64,000 bases of DNA from Arthrobacter sp. fls2-241-R2A-200 (GTDB taxonomy: Bacteria; Actinomycetota; Actinomycetes; Actinomycetales; Micrococcaceae). The notes under the pieces were generated by a model. That model was given only the letters and a program-made list of their open reading frames with translations, was not told the DNA's origin and searched no databases. A program made the position numbers and the translations under genes. The stretch covers positions 1 through 64,000 of the forward strand of contig NZ_JARVRJ010000003.1 of the NCBI RefSeq assembly GCF_030209745.1, in the 5' to 3' direction. Positions 61,405-64,000 of the stretch are shown here, one piece after another. The first letter of the stretch is position 1, and every line of letters begins with the position of its first letter.

Positions 61405-61555
61405 TGCAGAGCGGTGAGATTCTTGGAACACTCGATCCGGGTTTGTTGGCCGCAACGGCCACGGACCGCCGTTTCCGCCCGCGCCATTGGCGAGCCCATG
61501 CCTGGGAGGCCAGCCGATTCGCGCACCTTTTCTACGCAATGTAGAACTGAGTCAT

Positions 61556-61585
61556 AAATACTTGTATTTCAAAATGAAAGTATTT
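61556..61585. promoter_or_regulatory. 30-bp inverted repeat before the flavohemoglobin gene
   Basis: Arms AAATACTTGTATTT and AAATGAAAGTATTT are complementary at 12 of 14 positions around a 2-base centre, in an otherwise GC-rich area. It lies 48 bp before the flavohemoglobin start. The A/T-rich layout is like NsrR (nitric oxide) operators, which often control such genes. Confidence 0.5.
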
Positions 61586-61632
61586 AGACGCAGTCCGGGC
61601 AAAGATCCCGGGCCACTAACTCAGGAGTCAGC

Positions 61633-62792
61633 ATGCTCTCGGACAAGTCCTTCCCGGTTATCCAGGCCACTCTCCCGCTCGTCGGTTCCCGGAGCGGAGA
61701 GATCACCCCCAAGTTCTACAACCGCCTATTCGCGGCGCCTCCTGAACTCATGGACGGGCTCTTCAGCCGCTCAAACCAGCGCAACGGGGCCCAGCAGCAA
61801 GCCCTGGCCGGAAGCATCGCCGCTTTTGCCAGCCATCTCGTGACCCATCCGGGTACTTTGCCGGAGACCGTGCTGTCCCGCGTCGCGCACCGCCACGCCT
61901 CCCTCGGCATCACGGAACAGCAGTACCAAGTGGTCTACGAACACCTCTTCGCGGCCATCGCCGAGGACTTGGTCGAGGTCATCACCCCTGAAATCGCCGA
62001 CGCCTGGACCGAGGTCTACTGGCTCATGGCGGACGCGCTAATCAAGCTCGAGAAGGGCCTCTACGCCGCACAGGCAAACGGTGTGATGTGGACCCCTTGG
62101 CGGATTGTCGCCAAAACGCCAGCTGGCACCGGCTCGATGACCTTCGTGCTGGAGCCGGCGGACGACACACCCGTCACCGAAGCGTTGCCTGGCCAGTACG
62201 TCAGCGTCAAGGTCACGCTGCCGGACGGTCTGCGCCAGGTCCGCCAGTACTCCCTTTCCGGCGACGCGGGCACCACACGCAGCTTCACCACCAAGCTCGA
62301 CGACGGCGGCGAGGTCTCGCCCGTGATGCACCGCGACATGAAAGTGGGCGACGTCATCGAAATTTCCAACCCCTACGGCGAAATCACCCTAAACGAGGAT
62401 GAGGGTCCGGTGGTCCTTGCCTCGGCCGGCATCGGCTGCACCCCTACCGCATCCATCCTGCGCTCCCTCGCCGAAACCCGCTCCGACCGGCAAGTCCTGG
62501 TCTTGCACGCGGAAAGCACCATGGACAGCTGGGCGCTGCGCTCCAAATGACCGAGGACATCGAACGCCTTGACGGCGCCGACCTCCAGCTCCGGCTCGAG
62601 CAGCCCGAAGCCGGGTCGAGGACCGGTTTCATGTCCCTGCTCGACGTGGACCTTCCCGCGAACGCGTCGCTGTACCTCTGCGGTCCGTTGCCGTTCATGA
62701 AAAACATCCGCAATGAGGCCATCAATGCCGGCATCCCGGCGACGAAAATCCACTACGAGGTCTTCGGCCCGGACATCTGGCAGGCCAGCTAG
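61633..62792 (+). pseudogene. hmp: Flavohemoglobin gene broken by a one-base frameshift
   Basis: Two adjoining frames (61633-62550 and 62547-62792) together make a full flavohemoglobin of about 386 residues, which detoxifies nitric oxide to nitrate. The first part has the globin domain (ASLGITEQQYQVVYEHLF), the FAD motif RQYSLSG and the NAD loop GIGCTPTAS. It then reads WALRSK and stops; the second frame picks up with MTEDIERLDG and ends with LYLCGPLPF and HYEVFGPDIW. Adding one base near 62545 restores one frame. The break removes the end of the NAD domain, so the product should be inactive unless the shift is a sequencing error. An NsrR-like repeat precedes it. Confidence 0.8.
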
Positions 62793-63011
62793 GTCCAACC
62801 GGCCGCAGCTTCGCGTTGCTTCGCCACGGAACTCCCGGGCGGAGGTTCGTCCGCGCCCGTCGTCAGACCGTTTGTCCCGGGGCAGGTACGGCGGGCCGGC
62901 CCCCCGGCGCATCGATGCGTTGAAAAAGCCTCACCTAGCCAGCCTCCTCGGTCAGCGATTGGCGCGCTCAATCCTGTACTAAAACGTCTGTCACAGATTT
63001 CCCCCCGGGTG

Positions 63012-63455
63012 TTACCCGTGGGCCTCGAGCCGCACCTTGAGACGCCTGTGGCTGGCCGGAGCACCTCGCGCCGCGAGTCGACGTACGGCCGGTACGAGCG
63101 CCTTGCCGACGCCGTGACCCTCGAAATCGAGCTCGAAGGTCACCCTGGACCTTGTGCCGTTGTCGAGCGGTTCGACATCGATGCTCGCATGAGGCCGGAT
63201 CGGACCGTCGATGCCGTGTGCGGCGAACCGATGCGGCGGCTCGTCCTCCGTGATCTCCTGTGTCATCGTGCGCTCGTTGGGGCCGATCCGACGGGTGGTG
63301 GTGAACCGCGAGCCCAACTGCCGGCCGCCCGCGCCTTCAAAGTGCACCTCAAGGACGTCAACCTGCCACTCCGGGAAATGCAGCGGGTCGCTCGCATACA
63401 CAAAAACGTCGACTGGTGGACGGTCGATTTCTATGGTGTTCGTGAGTGCTGACAC
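63012..63455 (-). CDS. SRPBCC-family protein
   Basis: Protein of 147 residues with the SRPBCC/polyketide cyclase-like fold: TNTIEIDRPPVDVFVYASDP, PLHFPEWQVDVLEV, GSRFTTTRRIGPNERTMTQ and SRVTFELDFEGHG. The start GTG at 63455 lies right behind a long GGAGGAGG run and matches the normal family N-terminus; the frame is open to 63671. The ligand is unknown. It sits alone between the broken flavohemoglobin and hydroxypyruvate isomerase genes. The gap 63456-63833 carries only the hyi promoter region. Confidence 0.75.
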   Translation of the reverse strand: MSALTNTIEIDRPPVDVFVYASDPLHFPEWQVDVLEVHFEGAGGRQLGSRFTTTRRIGPNERTMTQEITEDEPPHRFAAHGIDGPIRPHASIDVEPLDNGTRSRVTFELDFEGHGVGKALVPAVRRLAARGAPASHRRLKVRLEAHG

Positions 63456-63724
63456 TCCTCCTCCTCCCACTCCTCCATCATCCCACCGTCCAACCGAATT
63501 CGATCTTGCGATTATCCATGCCTCAACGGGCACCACTAGTCGGCTTCGGCAGCGGATCACGGCGAACGACGGCGCGTCCTTGACGACCCCAACCCACTCT
63601 CGGCTGCCTTGAACAGCCCATGGATTTCCGCCGTGGAATGTTGACTGCCCCGGCGCCCTCCCGTACCCCAAACACCCACCTCCTCACCCACCCCCTTGAC
63701 TCCCACCCCCGCCTTCCCTAAACT

Positions 63725-63760
63725 TTTCATAAAGCAGAATCTAAATTCCACAAAGCGGAA
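63725..63760. promoter_or_regulatory. Tandem operator-like sites before hydroxypyruvate isomerase
   Basis: TTTCATAAAGCAGAA (63725-63739) and TTCCACAAAGCGGAA (63746-63760) start 21 bp apart and agree at 12 of 15 positions. The second is TTCC-N7-GGAA. The pair closely matches the two sites before the malic enzyme (22842, 22863) in sequence and spacing, pointing to one regulator. Confidence 0.55.
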
Positions 63761-63833
63761 ACTGAAGCCAAGCACCAAGGCAGCAGCCAAGCAACGGAGG
63801 ATAGATCCAAGCCCCTCCTCGGAAGGACCTACG

Positions 63834-64000
63834 ATGACGTACACAGTGAACTGCTCCATCCTCCTGACGGAGCTGCCCTTGCTCGAGCGCCCCGCCGCCG
63901 CGAAGGCAGCCGGTTTTGACGCCGTCGAGTTCTGGTGGCCCTTCGCCACTTCGGTTCCCACCGACAAAGAGACAACCGAGTTTGAAACAGCTATCAAGGA
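63834..64000 (+). CDS. hyi: Hydroxypyruvate isomerase (partial, N-terminus)
   Basis: The first 55 residues of a TIM-barrel sugar isomerase are visible before the window ends: MTYTVNCSILLTELPLLERP, then AAAKAAGFDAVEFWWPF. This start is typical of hydroxypyruvate isomerase, which interconverts hydroxypyruvate and tartronate semialdehyde in glyoxylate use after glyoxylate carboligase. GGAAGGA lies 7 bases before the ATG. The tandem sites upstream link it to the glyoxylate genes at 22.9 kb. Glyoxylate carboligase and tartronate semialdehyde reductase may follow outside the window. Confidence 0.82.
   Translation, partial: MTYTVNCSILLTELPLLERPAAAKAAGFDAVEFWWPFATSVPTDKETTEFETAIK

Overview
The window looks like a chromosomal segment of a high-GC Gram-positive soil actinobacterium of the Micrococcaceae, most likely Arthrobacter or Paenarthrobacter. 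The reasons are the GC-rich third codon positions, strong AGGAGG ribosome sites, GTG/TTG starts, and gene families typical of that group (CitA-type two-component system, fused xanthine dehydrogenase, CHAD/CYTH protein, acidic stress-type proteins). I saw no transposase, integrase, phage gene, CRISPR array, rRNA or tRNA gene.

Layout. 1-6 kb: the tail of an unknown gene, a CitA/DcuS-type two-component system, and a divergent NitT/TauT-type ABC importer with a CRP/GlxR-like site in its promoter. 6-28 kb: a large purine and allantoin catabolic region. It has a MocA-like molybdenum cofactor enzyme, a fused Fe-S/molybdopterin xanthine dehydrogenase with FAD and XdhC partners, a guanine/hypoxanthine permease, guanine deaminase, 8-oxoguanine-type deaminase, urate oxidase, urate/xanthine permease, an IclR regulator, malic enzyme, malate synthase, an aldolase-like protein and (S)-ureidoglycine aminohydrolase. 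Hydroxypyruvate isomerase, cut by the right end, probably belongs to the same regulon: tandem operator-like sites 21 bp apart precede both it and the malic enzyme. Together these genes take purines through urate and allantoin to ammonia and glyoxylate, then to malate and pyruvate. Inserted at 15.9-18.5 kb are a secreted glycosidase-like protein and a Vsr/DUF559 nuclease-like gene bracketed by two of three 68-bp palindromes.

28-50 kb: housekeeping and envelope genes. These include a DinB-like protein, a truncated histidine kinase, a class A penicillin-binding protein, a glutamine amidotransferase, an MFS exporter, AmtB, an APC transporter, a glycosyltransferase, a GH16-like secreted protein, Nudix and MOSC proteins, a heterodimeric ABC exporter, CYTH-CHAD, an SRPBCC protein and small acidic or membrane proteins.

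51-61.2 kb (minus strand): the most interesting part is a compact, translationally coupled RiPP operon. Its order is a recognition-domain protein, class III aminotransferase, iron-ADH-like dehydrogenase, three short precursor peptides that all end in Thr, a SAM methyltransferase, a YcaO protein, an M50 intramembrane protease, and an ABC transporter (ATPase plus two permeases). The enzyme set matches the daptide class, in which a C-terminal Thr is oxidatively decarboxylated, transaminated and dimethylated. The YcaO gene is not part of the daptide core as I know it, so this may be a hybrid pathway. Two of the three precursors (41 and 45 aa) and several other small genes (40481, 50424, 18662, 38987) are too short for usual ORF cut-offs.

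61.5-64 kb: a flavohemoglobin gene broken by a one-base frameshift behind a large inverted repeat, an SRPBCC protein, and the start of hydroxypyruvate isomerase.
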